64,000 bases of DNA, taken from assembly GCA_017466065.1 (NCBI GenBank), contig JAFTUV010000029.1:19106-83105 (forward strand). The letters run 5' to 3'. Below are positions 45,075 through 54,561 of this stretch, piece after piece. Origin of the DNA: Bacteroidaceae bacterium (lineage in GTDB: Bacteria; Bacteroidota; Bacteroidia; Bacteroidales; Bacteroidaceae). Both the position numbers and the translations under genes were made by a program. Numbering within the stretch: the stretch's first letter is position 1; each line of letters opens with the position of its first letter. Below the pieces are notes generated by a model. The model did no database searches, was not told where the DNA came from, and saw nothing but the letters and a program-made list of their open reading frames with translations.

Positions 45075-45713
45075 TTAATATTTCTGCATAAATGTTTCAA
45101 TCTTCTCTTGTCCTTTTATGGTTGCAATGCCTCGCAGATAGAAGAGGATGAGCAGGCGGCCTAATTGTTCGGGGGTGTAGTTGCCTAAATCTCCTTCGGG
45201 GCTTTTGTTTTGTGCCATAATAAGTTCAAGGTCGCGTTTAAGGACGAAGGCGAGGATTTTAAAGTCGGCATCTTCGCGGAAGAGTCCCTGTTTGCGTCCC
45301 TCTTCCATCCAAGCGATGAAACGTTTGTCGTTTCTTTTTTCGCGTTCCCTTATTCCGTTGCGGGCGTTGGGGTAGCGGTCGAGGTCGGTGAAGAACTTGC
45401 GATTGGCACTTTTAAGGTGTTGGAAATAGAGGTTGTATAATTGAAGAATTACATCGAGAATGTCTTTTGAGCCTTTTATTATGTTGCGGGCTTCGTCGTG
45501 CATTCTCTTGTGGTGATGTTTGAGAGCCTCTATTATGAGTACCTCCTTGTCGGTGAAGAGTTCGTAGATGGTGCGCTTGGATACAGAGATAAGAGAGGCG
45601 ATGTTGTCCATCTTCACCTCTTTTATTCCGTGTAATAGAAACTGTTCAAGTGCAGCTTCTATTATTCTTTGTTTAGCCTCTTCGCGGTGGTGTTCTTCTT
45701 TGTTGCTCTTCAT
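45075..45713 (-). CDS. TetR/AcrR-family transcriptional repressor of the efflux operon
   Basis: 212 residues. The N-terminal helix-turn-helix (about 15-60) reads IIEAALEQFLLHGIKEVKMD then IASLISVSKRTIYELFTDKE, the TetR DNA-binding signature; the rest is a helical ligand-binding domain with several Phe, Tyr and Leu residues. As first gene of the operon with a palindrome on its promoter, it most likely represses itself and the pump until a ligand binds. Confidence 0.94.
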   Translation of the reverse strand: MKSNKEEHHREEAKQRIIEAALEQFLLHGIKEVKMDNIASLISVSKRTIYELFTDKEVLIIEALKHHHKRMHDEARNIIKGSKDILDVILQLYNLYFQHLKSANRKFFTDLDRYPNARNGIREREKRNDKRFIAWMEEGRKQGLFREDADFKILAFVLKRDLELIMAQNKSPEGDLGNYTPEQLGRLLILFYLRGIATIKGQEKIETFMQKY

Positions 45714-45738
45714 TGCATTGCAAATTTTATTTGCGTTG

Positions 45739-45778
45739 CAAAGTTACGCAGAAAACTTTTTTGTCGCAAAAAGTTTTC
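45739..45778 (-). promoter_or_regulatory. Efflux operon promoter with overlapping TetR operator
   Basis: On the minus strand TTTG (complement of 45767-45770), 20 bp and TAACTTTG (complement of 45739-45746) form a near-perfect Bacteroidetes promoter. Across its -33 box and spacer lies the perfect palindrome GAAAACTTTTT-N6-AAAAAGTTTTC (45751-45778). The overlap is the classic arrangement for repression by the first gene's product. Confidence 0.72.
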
Positions 45779-45836
45779 TATATTTATTGCTGTTTAAGTG
45801 TGAATATTTAATTTTTTTAGCATTTTGTGAAAGAAG

Positions 45837-45867
45837 AAAGACTCACGAAGCATATTCGTGAGTCTTT
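45837..45867. terminator. Intrinsic terminator downstream of the 144-aa protein gene
   Basis: AAAGACTCACGAA (45837-45849) pairs with TTCGTGAGTCTTT (45855-45867) around 5 nt; T-rich sequence follows on both strands. It separates the secA run from the efflux promoter. Confidence 0.78.
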
Positions 45868-45890
45868 TTGTTGATATATTTTTTCAAAAA

Positions 45891-46325
45891 TCAATCTTCG
45901 AGCAGATGTTTAAGAAACTCGTTCATTTCTTCGTCGAAGCCTTTTAGCAGGTCTTCGTCGAGAATGAGGGTGTCGTCGTCTATGTAAAGCAGGTCTACTA
46001 TGCTCTCTTTGTCTTCATCGACAAGGACGAACGAGTAGGGCTTTACTATGTTTATGCTATCGAATATGCTTTCCTCCTGCATACGGCCGAGCACGCTTCG
46101 CAGTTCTTTTTCATAAACTTTCTCGTCGTGAACGTTCTCCCATTCTTTAATATGTACGCGCGCGAGGGCGTTGTCGTCATCGTCGTAGATGGTGAGTGTG
46201 CCGGTTTCGCCGCTTACGCATAGGTGAAAGTCGGTTACGGTTGTTTCCTCGGCGGTGATGAAGCCGCGCACCATTTCTTTTATGGCGTTTTTGAGGCTTT
46301 CTTGTGTTTGTGTGCTTAATGGCAT
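45891..46325 (-). CDS. Small acidic protein, unknown, downstream of secA
   Basis: 144 residues, strongly acidic, with no signal or membrane segment. A predicted alpha/beta N-terminal part (TVTDFHLCVSGETGTLTIYD) is followed by an acidic region rich in D and E (SIVDLLYIDDDTLILDEDLL). It follows secA by 26 nt on the same strand and ends at a terminator, so it is likely the last gene of the secA transcript. I do not recognise the family; a role as a chaperone-like or secretion cofactor would be guesswork. Confidence 0.7.
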   Translation of the reverse strand: MPLSTQTQESLKNAIKEMVRGFITAEETTVTDFHLCVSGETGTLTIYDDDDNALARVHIKEWENVHDEKVYEKELRSVLGRMQEESIFDSINIVKPYSFVLVDEDKESIVDLLYIDDDTLILDEDLLKGFDEEMNEFLKHLLED

Positions 46326-46351
46326 ATTCGTAGTGTTTTTAAGGGCTGTTT

Positions 46352-49300
46352 CTAAATGTTTTTACCGTGACAGTGCTTGAACTTCTTGCCACTGCCGCAG
46401 GGGCAGGGGTCGTTGCGTCCCACTGTCTTTTCCACTCTCACGGGTTCGCGATGCTCGGCACGGGTGTCGTGCTGGGCGGCAGCTTGCTGATTGGCGTCGT
46501 TGAGGTCGACTTTTGTTTCGTTGTATTTGGGTTTTTGCTTGCTGCGTGCGGGGTCGGGAGCGACGCGCACATCCTGACGCTCCTGAACGGGTATCTGGCC
46601 GCGAAGCAGAATGGATGCTGTCTGGTCGTTTATTTTGTTTACCATCTTGTCGAACAGGGTTACCGACTCTAATTTGAATATCAACAGCGGGTCTTTCTGC
46701 TCGTAGCTGGCATTCTGCACCGAGTGTTTCAGTTCGTCGAGGTCGCGCAGATTCTCTTTCCAAGCGTTGTCGATGGTGTGGAGCAGTATTGCTTTTTCGA
46801 AACACTTGATTATCTCCTTGCCTTTCGACTCGTAGGCTGCGGTGAGAGGCACGGGTATCTGGTATATGTGGCGACCGTCGGTGATGGGCACGTATATGTG
46901 CTTGTCGCGCATTGCCTCGTTGTTCTTGTAGATGTACTCTATGTAGGGGAAGGCTACCTGTGCCATTCGCTCGGTCTTTTGCTTAAAGTTGTTCATCACG
47001 GCTTCGAAGCATTGCTCGGCGAGTTTTTCGGTGTCGGCTTTTCTGTAATCGTCCTCGTTGGTGATGGGAAGTTCGGTGGCAAGCACGCGCAGGAATTCCA
47101 TTTTGGCATCCTCGTAGTAGCAGTTCTCTACAATGTTGCAGCAACGGTCCCAGATGATGTTCACAATGTCCATTCCTATGCGCTCTCCAATGAGTGCGTG
47201 GCGGCGTTTGGTGTATATGACGGTGCGTTGCTTGTTCATTACATCGTCGTATTCGAGCAGGCGTTTACGCATTCCGAAGTTGTTTTCCTCCACTTTCTTC
47301 TGGGCGCGTTCAATTGAACTTGAAATCATCGGGTGTTCAATCATATCTCCGTCCTTGAAGCCCATAAATTTGCTGTCGAGGAGTTTTGAGATGCGCTCGG
47401 AACCGAAGAGGCGCATAAGGTTGTCTTCGAGCGATACGAAGAATACCGATGAACCGGGGTCGCCCTGACGACCGGAGCGTCCGCGCAGCTGGCGGTCCAC
47501 ACGGCGCGATTCGTGGCGTTCGGTACCGATGATGGCAAGACCGCCTGCGTCGCGCACTTCTTGGCTCAGTTTAATGTCGGTACCGCGGCCGGCCATATTG
47601 GTGGCGATGGTTACGGTGCCCGAAAGACCTGCTTTTGCAACAATGTCGGCCTCTTTCTGGTGCAGCTTGGCGTTGAGCACATTGTGTGCTATGCCTCGCA
47701 TTGTGAGCATACGGCTCAACATTTCCGATATTTCAACCGAGGTTGTTCCCACAAGCACGGGGCGGCCCTGTTTCACAAGGCTTTCAATCTCCTCGATTAC
47801 GGCTTTGTATTTTTCGCGTTTGGTCTTGTAAACGCGGTCGTTCATATCCTTGCGGGCGATGGGGCGGTTGGTGGGAATTACAACAACATCCAGCTTGTAG
47901 ATGTCCCAGAACTCGCCTGCCTCGGTTTCTGCTGTACCGGTCATACCTGCGAGCTTGTGGTACATACGGAAGTAGTTTTGCAGGGTGATGGTGGCGAATG
48001 TCTGTGATGCTGCTTCCACTTTTACGCGCTCCTTGGCCTCGATGGCTTGGTGCAGGCCGTCGGAGTAGCGTCGGCCTTCCATAATGCGGCCTGTCTGTTC
48101 ATCGACGATTTTAACCTGTCCGTCCTCGGTTACCACATATTCAACGTCGCGGTCGAACATTGTGTAGGCTTTGAGCAATTGGTTTATGGTGTGTATGCGT
48201 TCCGACTTTACTGCGTAGTTGGTGAGCATTTCGTCCTTTTTGATGGCTTTTTCCTCGTTGGTGAGTGTGACATCATTTTCGAGTGCCGAAAGTTCTGTTG
48301 CAATGTCGGGCAGCACAAACAGTGTCTGGTCTTTCGAATTGCCGGTTATAAGTTCTATACCCTTGTCGGTGAGCTCCACGCTGTTGTGCTTCTCGTCAAT
48401 CACGAAGTAGAGGGGCTCGGTAGCCTCGGGCATACGTTTGTTGTTCTGCTCAATGTAGTATTCCTCGGTTTTTATAAGGCCGGTCTTTACGCCCGGCTCG
48501 CTCAACAGCTTTATGAGGGGCTTGTTCTTGGGCAGTGCCTTGTGGCTGCGGAAGAGTGAGAGGTAACCTTGTGTAACTTCGTCCTTGTTGTCGGAGTAGA
48601 TGAGCTTGCGTGCGTCGGCCAGCAGTTGTGTGGCGAGTTTCTTTTGTGCATCTACAAGGCGTTCCACCAACGGGCGATACTCCTCGAACATCTGGTCTTC
48701 GTTGCGGGGAACGGGGCCCGAAATGATAAGGGGGGTACGCGCGTCGTCTATAAGTACCGAATCGACCTCGTCGACAATGGCGTAGTTGTGGGCGCGCTGC
48801 ACAAGGTCGGCAGGTTGCGTGGCCATATTGTCGCGCAGATAGTCGAAGCCGAATTCATTGTTTGTTCCGAAGGTAATGTCGGCCAGATAGGCATTGCGGC
48901 GTGCGTCGGAATTGGGCTCGTGCTTGTCGATGCAATCGACGCTCAATCCGTGGAACATATAGAGGGGTCCCATCCATTCGGAGTCGCGCTTGGCGAGGTA
49001 GTCGTTCACGGTTACCACGTGTACGCCGTTGCCTGTGAGTGCGTTAAGGAATACGGGCAGGGTGGCGACAAGGGTTTTTCCCTCACCGGTTGCCATTTCG
49101 GCTATGCGGCCTTTGTGCAGGACCACGCCGCCGAACAGCTGTACATCGTAGTGTATCATATTCCACACTGTTTCGTTGCCGCCGGCCTTCCAGCTGTTCT
49201 TGTATATTGCCTTGTCGCCGTCAATGCTCACAAAGTCGAACTTTGCGGCGAGGTTGCGGTCGAATTCCGTTGCTGTAACCTCAATGGTGGCACTCTCGGT

Positions 49301-49663
49301 GAAACGGCGTGCAGTGTCCTTTACAATGGCAAAGGCTTCGGGCAGTGCTTCGTCCAATGCTGCGTCGAGCTTTTCGAGCACCTCTTTCTCCAATTTATCA
49401 ATCTGGTTGAAGATGCTCTCGCGTTTTTCGAGCTCTGTATTTTCTATGCTTGCTTTAAGCCCGGCAATTTTCTTGCGTTCCTCGGTTACTGTGCCTTGAA
49501 TCCTGTTTTTCAGTTCCTCGGTCTTTGCGCGAAGCTGGTCGTTGCTCAGTGCGCTTATTGAGGGGTATGCTTCTTTTATTTTTTCTACCCAAGGGGTTAT
49601 TTCTCGTCTGTCGCGGCTTGCTTTGTTGCCGAATAGTTTGCTGATAAATTCGTTAAATCCCAT
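46352..49663 (-). CDS. secA: Preprotein translocase ATPase SecA
   Basis: The motor of Sec export at the inner membrane. It is 1103 residues, longer than the approximately 900 of E. coli, mainly through a helical insert near the N-terminus (about 45-110) and a region around 330-480. Walker A is MATGEGKT (190-197), the DEAD-like box is [17 protein letters not shown], and [13 protein letters not shown] holds the helicase-motif arginines. The C-terminal SEC-C zinc motif [14 protein letters not shown] is intact. Such extra length is common in Bacteroidota SecA. Confidence 0.98.
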   Translation of the reverse strand: MGFNEFISKLFGNKASRDRREITPWVEKIKEAYPSISALSNDQLRAKTEELKNRIQGTVTEERKKIAGLKASIENTELEKRESIFNQIDKLEKEVLEKLDAALDEALPEAFAIVKDTARRFTESATIEVTATEFDRNLAAKFDFVSIDGDKAIYKNSWKAGGNETVWNMIHYDVQLFGGVVLHKGRIAEMATGEGKTLVATLPVFLNALTGNGVHVVTVNDYLAKRDSEWMGPLYMFHGLSVDCIDKHEPNSDARRNAYLADITFGTNNEFGFDYLRDNMATQPADLVQRAHNYAIVDEVDSVLIDDARTPLIISGPVPRNEDQMFEEYRPLVERLVDAQKKLATQLLADARKLIYSDNKDEVTQGYLSLFRSHKALPKNKPLIKLLSEPGVKTGLIKTEEYYIEQNNKRMPEATEPLYFVIDEKHNSVELTDKGIELITGNSKDQTLFVLPDIATELSALENDVTLTNEEKAIKKDEMLTNYAVKSERIHTINQLLKAYTMFDRDVEYVVTEDGQVKIVDEQTGRIMEGRRYSDGLHQAIEAKERVKVEAASQTFATITLQNYFRMYHKLAGMTGTAETEAGEFWDIYKLDVVVIPTNRPIARKDMNDRVYKTKREKYKAVIEEIESLVKQGRPVLVGTTSVEISEMLSRMLTMRGIAHNVLNAKLHQKEADIVAKAGLSGTVTIATNMAGRGTDIKLSQEVRDAGGLAIIGTERHESRRVDRQLRGRSGRQGDPGSSVFFVSLEDNLMRLFGSERISKLLDSKFMGFKDGDMIEHPMISSSIERAQKKVEENNFGMRKRLLEYDDVMNKQRTVIYTKRRHALIGERIGMDIVNIIWDRCCNIVENCYYEDAKMEFLRVLATELPITNEDDYRKADTEKLAEQCFEAVMNNFKQKTERMAQVAFPYIEYIYKNNEAMRDKHIYVPITDGRHIYQIPVPLTAAYESKGKEIIKCFEKAILLHTIDNAWKENLRDLDELKHSVQNASYEQKDPLLIFKLESVTLFDKMVNKINDQTASILLRGQIPVQERQDVRVAPDPARSKQKPKYNETKVDLNDANQQAAAQHDTRAEHREPVRVEKTVGRNDPCPCGSGKKFKHCHGKNI

Positions 49664-49875
49664 ATAATGTTTTGTTTTTTACATTTGTTATTTGGCGCGC
49701 TTGTGTGGGCGCGCATCTACAAAGGTACAAATATAATTATAATTTTATTAATAACAGCACTTGTTGCCGATAAATTATTTTACAATGTATATACTGCAAA
49801 AACCGTGCCATAATTTTTCTTGTTTCCGGGCTTGCTCTGCATTTTTTTGTTATCTTCGCGAAAAATGCGCGTATT

Positions 49876-51714
49876 ATGAGAAAGATATTCTTTACACAAT
49901 GTATTATGGTGTTGCTCCTTGCTCTTGCATCGTGCGGCACGAGCGAGAAGATATATTATGCTCGTGATTTTGGCATAGTTCCGGGCACGGGCGAGGATAT
50001 GACAGAAGTGGTGGCCGAGGCGATTGCTACAATCAAGGCCGAGCGTGAGGGAAAGCCTGCGACGCTTCTTTTCGAGTGGGGCGAGTATGATTTTTATCCC
50101 GATAGTGCAAATGTGTGTGAGTTTTATATTTCCAATCACGACCAAGATAATCCCAAGCTGGTGGCTGTGTTGCTCGATGGGTTGAGGAACTTTACGTTGA
50201 AGGGTGATAATGGCGGGGTTGACGGTCGTAGTGCCGAGTTTATGATGAACGGTCGTATGCTTCCTATTGCTATGCTCGGGTGCGAGAATTGCAGAATAGA
50301 GAATGTGGCTGTGGATACCCGTGTGCCGCAAATTACACAGGTGGAGGTTCTCGAAAATGATGCGGAGGCGGGTTTTATAACCTATAAAATTGCTCCGTGG
50401 GCCAATTATAGGATTGCCGGCGGGCGTCTGGTTGTTTACGGCGGTAATTGGGAACTCACCCCACAGGCCGGCATTGCTTTTGATGGGGAAACGGGCCATT
50501 TGGTCTATCGCACGAGCGACATTGGTGTGGGGGTGTATAATGTGGAGGAGATTGAGCCTCGTGTTATTCGTGCTCCGTGGCGCGATGCACGCCTTGCCCC
50601 CGGCACGCGTGTGGCTATGCGTTCCTACTACCGTCCTACGCCGGGAATTTTTATCTCTGAATGTAAGAATACGGTGCTTTTCTTTACCACGGTTTATTAT
50701 GCCGAGGGTATGGGCCTCTTGGCACAGAATAGCGAGGATATAGAACTTTTTGGTTTTTGTGTGGTGCCGCGGGGTGAGCGTTATTTCTCCACACAGGCCG
50801 ATGCTACACACTTCTCGGGTTGCAAAGGGCTGATAAAATCGTGGAAAGGTAATTATAAGGGAATGATGGACGATGCGATAAATGTTCACGGAACTTATCT
50901 GCGCGTTGTTCAAAGGATTGACGATAATACAATAGTGGGCCGCTATATGCACCCGCAGGCATACGGCTTCTATTGGGGCGGCGAGGGCGATGCGGTGCAG
51001 TTTGTGCGCTCATCCACAATGGAGGTGTGCGAGCCTAATGTGGTGGAGAAGATAGAGCCATACGACAAGCCTGTGGTTGCAGGTGCAAAGGAGTTTAAAA
51101 TAACTTTGCGTGACAAAGTGGCAGATGATGTTGCTTGCGGTGATTATGGCATTGAAAATCTCGAATGGACTCCCGAAGTGGTGTTCAAAGATAATACAAT
51201 CGGCGATAATCGTGCGCGTGGAGCGTTGTTCAGCACTCCCAAGGATGTGCTTGTGGAGAATAATCTTTTCTATTATACTTCGGGCACTGCGATTTTGTTG
51301 TGTGGCGATTGCAACGGTTGGTTCGAAACGGGTGCCTGCCGCAATGTCACAATACGCAAGAATCAGTTTGTGAATGCGCTCACCAATATGTTCCAATTTA
51401 CCGACGGCATAATATCCATTTACCCAGAAATTCCCAATCTGCAAGCGCAGAAGAGGTTTTTTCACGGTGGTAACGGCACGGGTGTTGTAATTGAAGATAA
51501 TCTGTTTAAAACATTTGATGCTCCCATTGTTTATGCAAAGTCGCTCGATGGGTTGGTGTTCCGTGGCAATAAGATTATACAGAATAACGATTATGAGCCT
51601 TTCCATTGGAACCGTCACCGTTTCCTCTTCGACAGGGTTGTGAACGTTACTATCGAGAATAATGAGTTCTCGACAGGTTTCGATGCTGAGAAGGATATTA
51701 AATACCGCTATTGA
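49876..51714 (+). CDS. GH110 alpha-1,3-galactosidase, lipoprotein
   Basis: 612 residues: lipoprotein signal with LASC (Cys20), then a right-handed parallel beta-helix. The family removes alpha-1,3-linked galactose, such as the blood-group B or linear alpha-Gal epitope of host glycans. The three catalytic aspartates described for the family correspond here to D309 (TQADATHFSG) and the pair D332-D333 (MMDDAINVHGTYL). NVRITRNQF-type coils fill the C-terminal half. It is probably displayed at the cell surface and suggests access to mucin or diet glycans. No SusC/D pair is nearby. The stop overlaps the RluA start in TGATG. Confidence 0.88.
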   Translation: MRKIFFTQCIMVLLLALASCGTSEKIYYARDFGIVPGTGEDMTEVVAEAIATIKAEREGKPATLLFEWGEYDFYPDSANVCEFYISNHDQDNPKLVAVLLDGLRNFTLKGDNGGVDGRSAEFMMNGRMLPIAMLGCENCRIENVAVDTRVPQITQVEVLENDAEAGFITYKIAPWANYRIAGGRLVVYGGNWELTPQAGIAFDGETGHLVYRTSDIGVGVYNVEEIEPRVIRAPWRDARLAPGTRVAMRSYYRPTPGIFISECKNTVLFFTTVYYAEGMGLLAQNSEDIELFGFCVVPRGERYFSTQADATHFSGCKGLIKSWKGNYKGMMDDAINVHGTYLRVVQRIDDNTIVGRYMHPQAYGFYWGGEGDAVQFVRSSTMEVCEPNVVEKIEPYDKPVVAGAKEFKITLRDKVADDVACGDYGIENLEWTPEVVFKDNTIGDNRARGALFSTPKDVLVENNLFYYTSGTAILLCGDCNGWFETGACRNVTIRKNQFVNALTNMFQFTDGIISIYPEIPNLQAQKRFFHGGNGTGVVIEDNLFKTFDAPIVYAKSLDGLVFRGNKIIQNNDYEPFHWNRHRFLFDRVVNVTIENNEFSTGFDAEKDIKYRY

Positions 51715-53357
51715 TGTTTCACCCGTTCAAGAGTGATATTTCGGGTGTTGAGCTGCCTGTTAGTTTCAATAACCCCTTCTTTTATGCTCCGCATCCTTTG
51801 TGCAAGATTGCGGCCGAGGAGTTGCGTGCCTTGCTGAATGGTAATGCTGCGTGGGCTGCCGATGCTGCCACGGGCAAGATGATGGGGGTGCTTGTTGTGT
51901 GCAACGCGGCCGGCGAGGTTGGTTATCTTGCGGGTTTTTCGGGGCTTTTGTGCGGTTGCAACAAACAGGAGGGGTTTGTGCCTCCTGTGTTCGACTTTCT
52001 TGCTCCCGACGGTTGCTTCAAACGCGAGGAGCGGGAAATCTCGGATATAAATGCTGAGATTGAGGGGATAAAATGTTCCCCCGATTATGTTGCCGCAACA
52101 ACGGCTGTGACTGTTGCCGAGGAGGCTGCTGCCCGGGAACTTGCTGCCCGCCGTGCCTCTTATGCTGCAAACAAGGCCCGCCGTGCCACTCGCCGTGCGC
52201 AGGGGAATCTGTCGCCCGACGATGCGGCGCAACTTGTGCGTGAGAGCCAGTTTGAGAAGGCTGAGCTTAAAAGGCTTGCCGCAAGGCTTCAACAGGAGGT
52301 CGATGCGGCACGCGCTCTTGTGGAACCCTTCGCAGCGCGGTTGTCGTTGTTGAAGGCCGATCGCAAGGAGCGTTCGGCTGCGTTGCAACGTTGGCTTTTC
52401 ACACAGTTCAAAGTGTTGAATGCCACCGGTGAGGAGTGTTCGTTGCTCGATGTTTTTGCGCGACAGCGTGGTTGTCTGCCGCCGGCAGGGGCCGGCGAGT
52501 GTGCTGCTCCCAAATTATTGCAATATGCCTACAAGAATGCTCTTCGACCGCTTGCAATGGCCGAATTCTGGGTGGGTGAATCGCCGCAGGGCGAGGTGCG
52601 TCGCGACGGTTGTTTCTATGGTGCTTGTATGAGCAAATGCCACCCGATACTCGGTTTTATGTTGCAGGGCCTTTCGGTGGAGGAACCGGCAATGGAAAGG
52701 AGCGACGATGCTGAAATTAAGATAGTTTATGAGGATTGCGATATCATAGTCGTAGATAAGCCGTCGGGAGTATTGTCGGTTCCGGGCGTGCAGGGTGGCA
52801 CAAGCGTGCAGGAGAGGTTGCGCTCTTCGTTGAAGAATGATGATATATTTGTTGCTCATAGGCTGGATATGGCAACATCGGGCCTTTTGGTGGCTGCAAA
52901 GTCGGTGGGGGTCTTTAAGGCTTTACAGGCTCTATTCGCGACGGGTGCGGTGGAGAAACGCTACTCGGCGATATTGTCGGGAGTGCCTTGCGAAGTTCCT
53001 TGTGAAATTACCCTGCCTTTGATGCCCGATTATGAGAACCGTCCCCGCCAGCGTGTGGATTTTAAGAAGGGAAAGCCGGCGCATACATTGTGCAGGCTTG
53101 TACGTTCTTTTGTGTACGAGGGCAGGGAACGAGCATTGGTGGAGTTTGTGCCATTGACGGGGCGCACTCATCAGTTGCGCGTACATTCGGCTCACTCGTC
53201 GGGGCTCGACACTCCTATTCTCGGAGATATGCTTTATGGCGGTGATGAGGCTGCGCGGCTTATGCTTCACGCCGAATTTGTTGCGTTTGTGCATCCGGCA
53301 ACGGGGCAACGCGTGGATTTTTTATCGCCCTCGCCGTTTATCGGGGATAATTCATAA
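51714..53357 (+). CDS. RluA-family pseudouridine synthase with long N-terminal extension
   Basis: 547 residues from the ATG at 51714 (overlapping the previous stop). The last 220 residues are a RluA-type catalytic domain: IVVDKPSGVLSVPG, then AHRLDMATSGLLV with the catalytic Asp385, and FVPLTGRTHQLRVHSAH. The first 320 residues are an extension with a long charged/alanine-rich helix (about 125-230) and a Cys-containing block CAAPKLLQYAYKNALRPLAM. The extension recurs in Bacteroidota RluA-like enzymes; its role is unknown. The target uridine, in rRNA or tRNA, cannot be assigned. The end converges with thiN by 20 nt. Confidence 0.88.
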   Translation: MFHPFKSDISGVELPVSFNNPFFYAPHPLCKIAAEELRALLNGNAAWAADAATGKMMGVLVVCNAAGEVGYLAGFSGLLCGCNKQEGFVPPVFDFLAPDGCFKREEREISDINAEIEGIKCSPDYVAATTAVTVAEEAAARELAARRASYAANKARRATRRAQGNLSPDDAAQLVRESQFEKAELKRLAARLQQEVDAARALVEPFAARLSLLKADRKERSAALQRWLFTQFKVLNATGEECSLLDVFARQRGCLPPAGAGECAAPKLLQYAYKNALRPLAMAEFWVGESPQGEVRRDGCFYGACMSKCHPILGFMLQGLSVEEPAMERSDDAEIKIVYEDCDIIVVDKPSGVLSVPGVQGGTSVQERLRSSLKNDDIFVAHRLDMATSGLLVAAKSVGVFKALQALFATGAVEKRYSAILSGVPCEVPCEITLPLMPDYENRPRQRVDFKKGKPAHTLCRLVRSFVYEGRERALVEFVPLTGRTHQLRVHSAHSSGLDTPILGDMLYGGDEAARLMLHAEFVAFVHPATGQRVDFLSPSPFIGDNS

Positions 53358-53961
53358 ACAGCATATATTCCCCTTCGGCCTCAATGGTGAAACTCTCTCC
53401 GGTACATTCATTGAGGGTGCCTTGCCACCAATTTGTAAAGTCGTAGATGGGGTAGAGCAACCCCTCGCTCTTAAATCCTCTTGCCGTGAAATTTATAATG
53501 GATATTTGTAGCCCTTTTCGTGAGGGGAAGGTGTTGCGTCCTTGGCAGGGGATGAATACCCCGTAGTTGGTGAAACTGTTTACGGTGATGCCCTTGCGTG
53601 CATATTCTATGAGCAGGCTTATGTTGCCGAGTGTGTGGTCCTCGCGTTTGCCGGTTGCTCCCATAATGGCGATGCGTTTGCATCCTTTCCCGATTAGGTA
53701 GTTGACGGCCTTTGTCTGGTCGTTTGTCTCTTGCTCCTTTATTTGCAATATGAGGTGAGCAAATTTGTTGCGGTTCTCCTCGCTCAACGAGTCGCCGTCA
53801 CCAATTATAATGTCGGGTGTGAAGCCTTGGGCTATATATTCATCGGCTCCCCCGTCGCAACAGACAACGAATGGAGCGTTCCGTAATATTTTCAGCGGTT
53901 CTTCGGCGTGCGGATACTCTCCGTTGGCAATTATCACGGCCTCGAATTGTGGTAGGTTCAT
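53338..53961 (-). CDS. thiN: Thiamine diphosphokinase
   Basis: Makes thiamine diphosphate from thiamine and ATP. 207 residues. The catalytic N-terminal domain shows FVVCCDGGADEYI, DIIIGDGDSLSEE and ETNDQTKAVNYLI (metal and ATP contacts), then ATGKREDHTLGNI; a beta-rich C-terminal thiamine-binding domain has GKRISI-like strands and ends EGEYMLFMNYPR. Its start overlaps the pnuT stop by 4 nt (ATGA). With the transporter and receptor under a TPP riboswitch it completes a thiamine salvage operon. Confidence 0.94.
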   Translation of the reverse strand: MNLPQFEAVIIANGEYPHAEEPLKILRNAPFVVCCDGGADEYIAQGFTPDIIIGDGDSLSEENRNKFAHLILQIKEQETNDQTKAVNYLIGKGCKRIAIMGATGKREDHTLGNISLLIEYARKGITVNSFTNYGVFIPCQGRNTFPSRKGLQISIINFTARGFKSEGLLYPIYDFTNWWQGTLNECTGESFTIEAEGEYMLFMNYPR

Positions 53962-54551
53962 AGCTTATCGGTCTTTTGCGGCATCATTCTGCGCCATTTA
54001 TAATATCCAAAGATAGAAATAATTGCGTAAACGGCATAGAGCGCGGCGGTAAAGTTGAGTCCTTTGTATATGTAGAGCCCTGCGCTTGTGAGGTCGACAA
54101 CCAACCACATCCACCATTGCTCAATGTATTTGCGGGCAAGCATCCACATTCCCACGATGCTCAATGCTGTGGTAAAGGAGTCCCACACGGGCACGGTGCT
54201 GTCGGTGAGGTATCTGAGAATGAGATAAATTGTAATTTGTGCCACGATGTATGTGAGGCAGAGCTTGCCCCACACCCTTTTTGGGGTGTGGGTTATAGCA
54301 AGTTCTTCGTTTTTCTCTTTACGGCCGAACAGTGTGAAGCCGTAACGCCACGCAAGCCAGCCGTATAGAGCTATCGCCAGATAATAGATGTTTATTCCAA
54401 AATCGGCATATAGCCCTGCTTGGTAATATATGTATAGATAGATTGCGGGCATAATGATGCTTGCCACCCAAAGGTAGATGCTTGCACGGTATTCGAGCCA
54501 CAGATATATTATGCCTACTGCCGTTCCTATGATTTCTATTATCTGTTCCAT
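53958..54551 (-). CDS. pnuT: PnuC-family transporter, probably thiamine (PnuT)
   Basis: 197 residues with about seven membrane helices. The family signature W-x-x-W region is seen as WEQ-like CEHWWMWLVVDLTSAGLYI, and YAVYAIISIFGYYKWRRMM closes the protein. PnuC relatives carry nicotinamide riboside, thiamine or riboflavin. Placement between a TonB receptor and thiN and behind a TPP riboswitch makes thiamine the likely substrate; the family alone does not decide it. Confidence 0.85.
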   Translation of the reverse strand: MEQIIEIIGTAVGIIYLWLEYRASIYLWVASIIMPAIYLYIYYQAGLYADFGINIYYLAIALYGWLAWRYGFTLFGRKEKNEELAITHTPKRVWGKLCLTYIVAQITIYLILRYLTDSTVPVWDSFTTALSIVGMWMLARKYIEQWWMWLVVDLTSAGLYIYKGLNFTAALYAVYAIISIFGYYKWRRMMPQKTDKL

Positions 54552-54561
54552 TGTGTATGTG

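Noticed and set aside
49696..49716. GGCGCGC...GGCGCGC palindromic sequence before secA
   Set aside because: No U run and no convincing link to a promoter or regulator; likely chance.
49780..50952. 390-aa minus-strand frame opposite the GH110 gene
   Set aside because: Shadow of a gene with clear signal peptide and catalytic motifs on the other strand.
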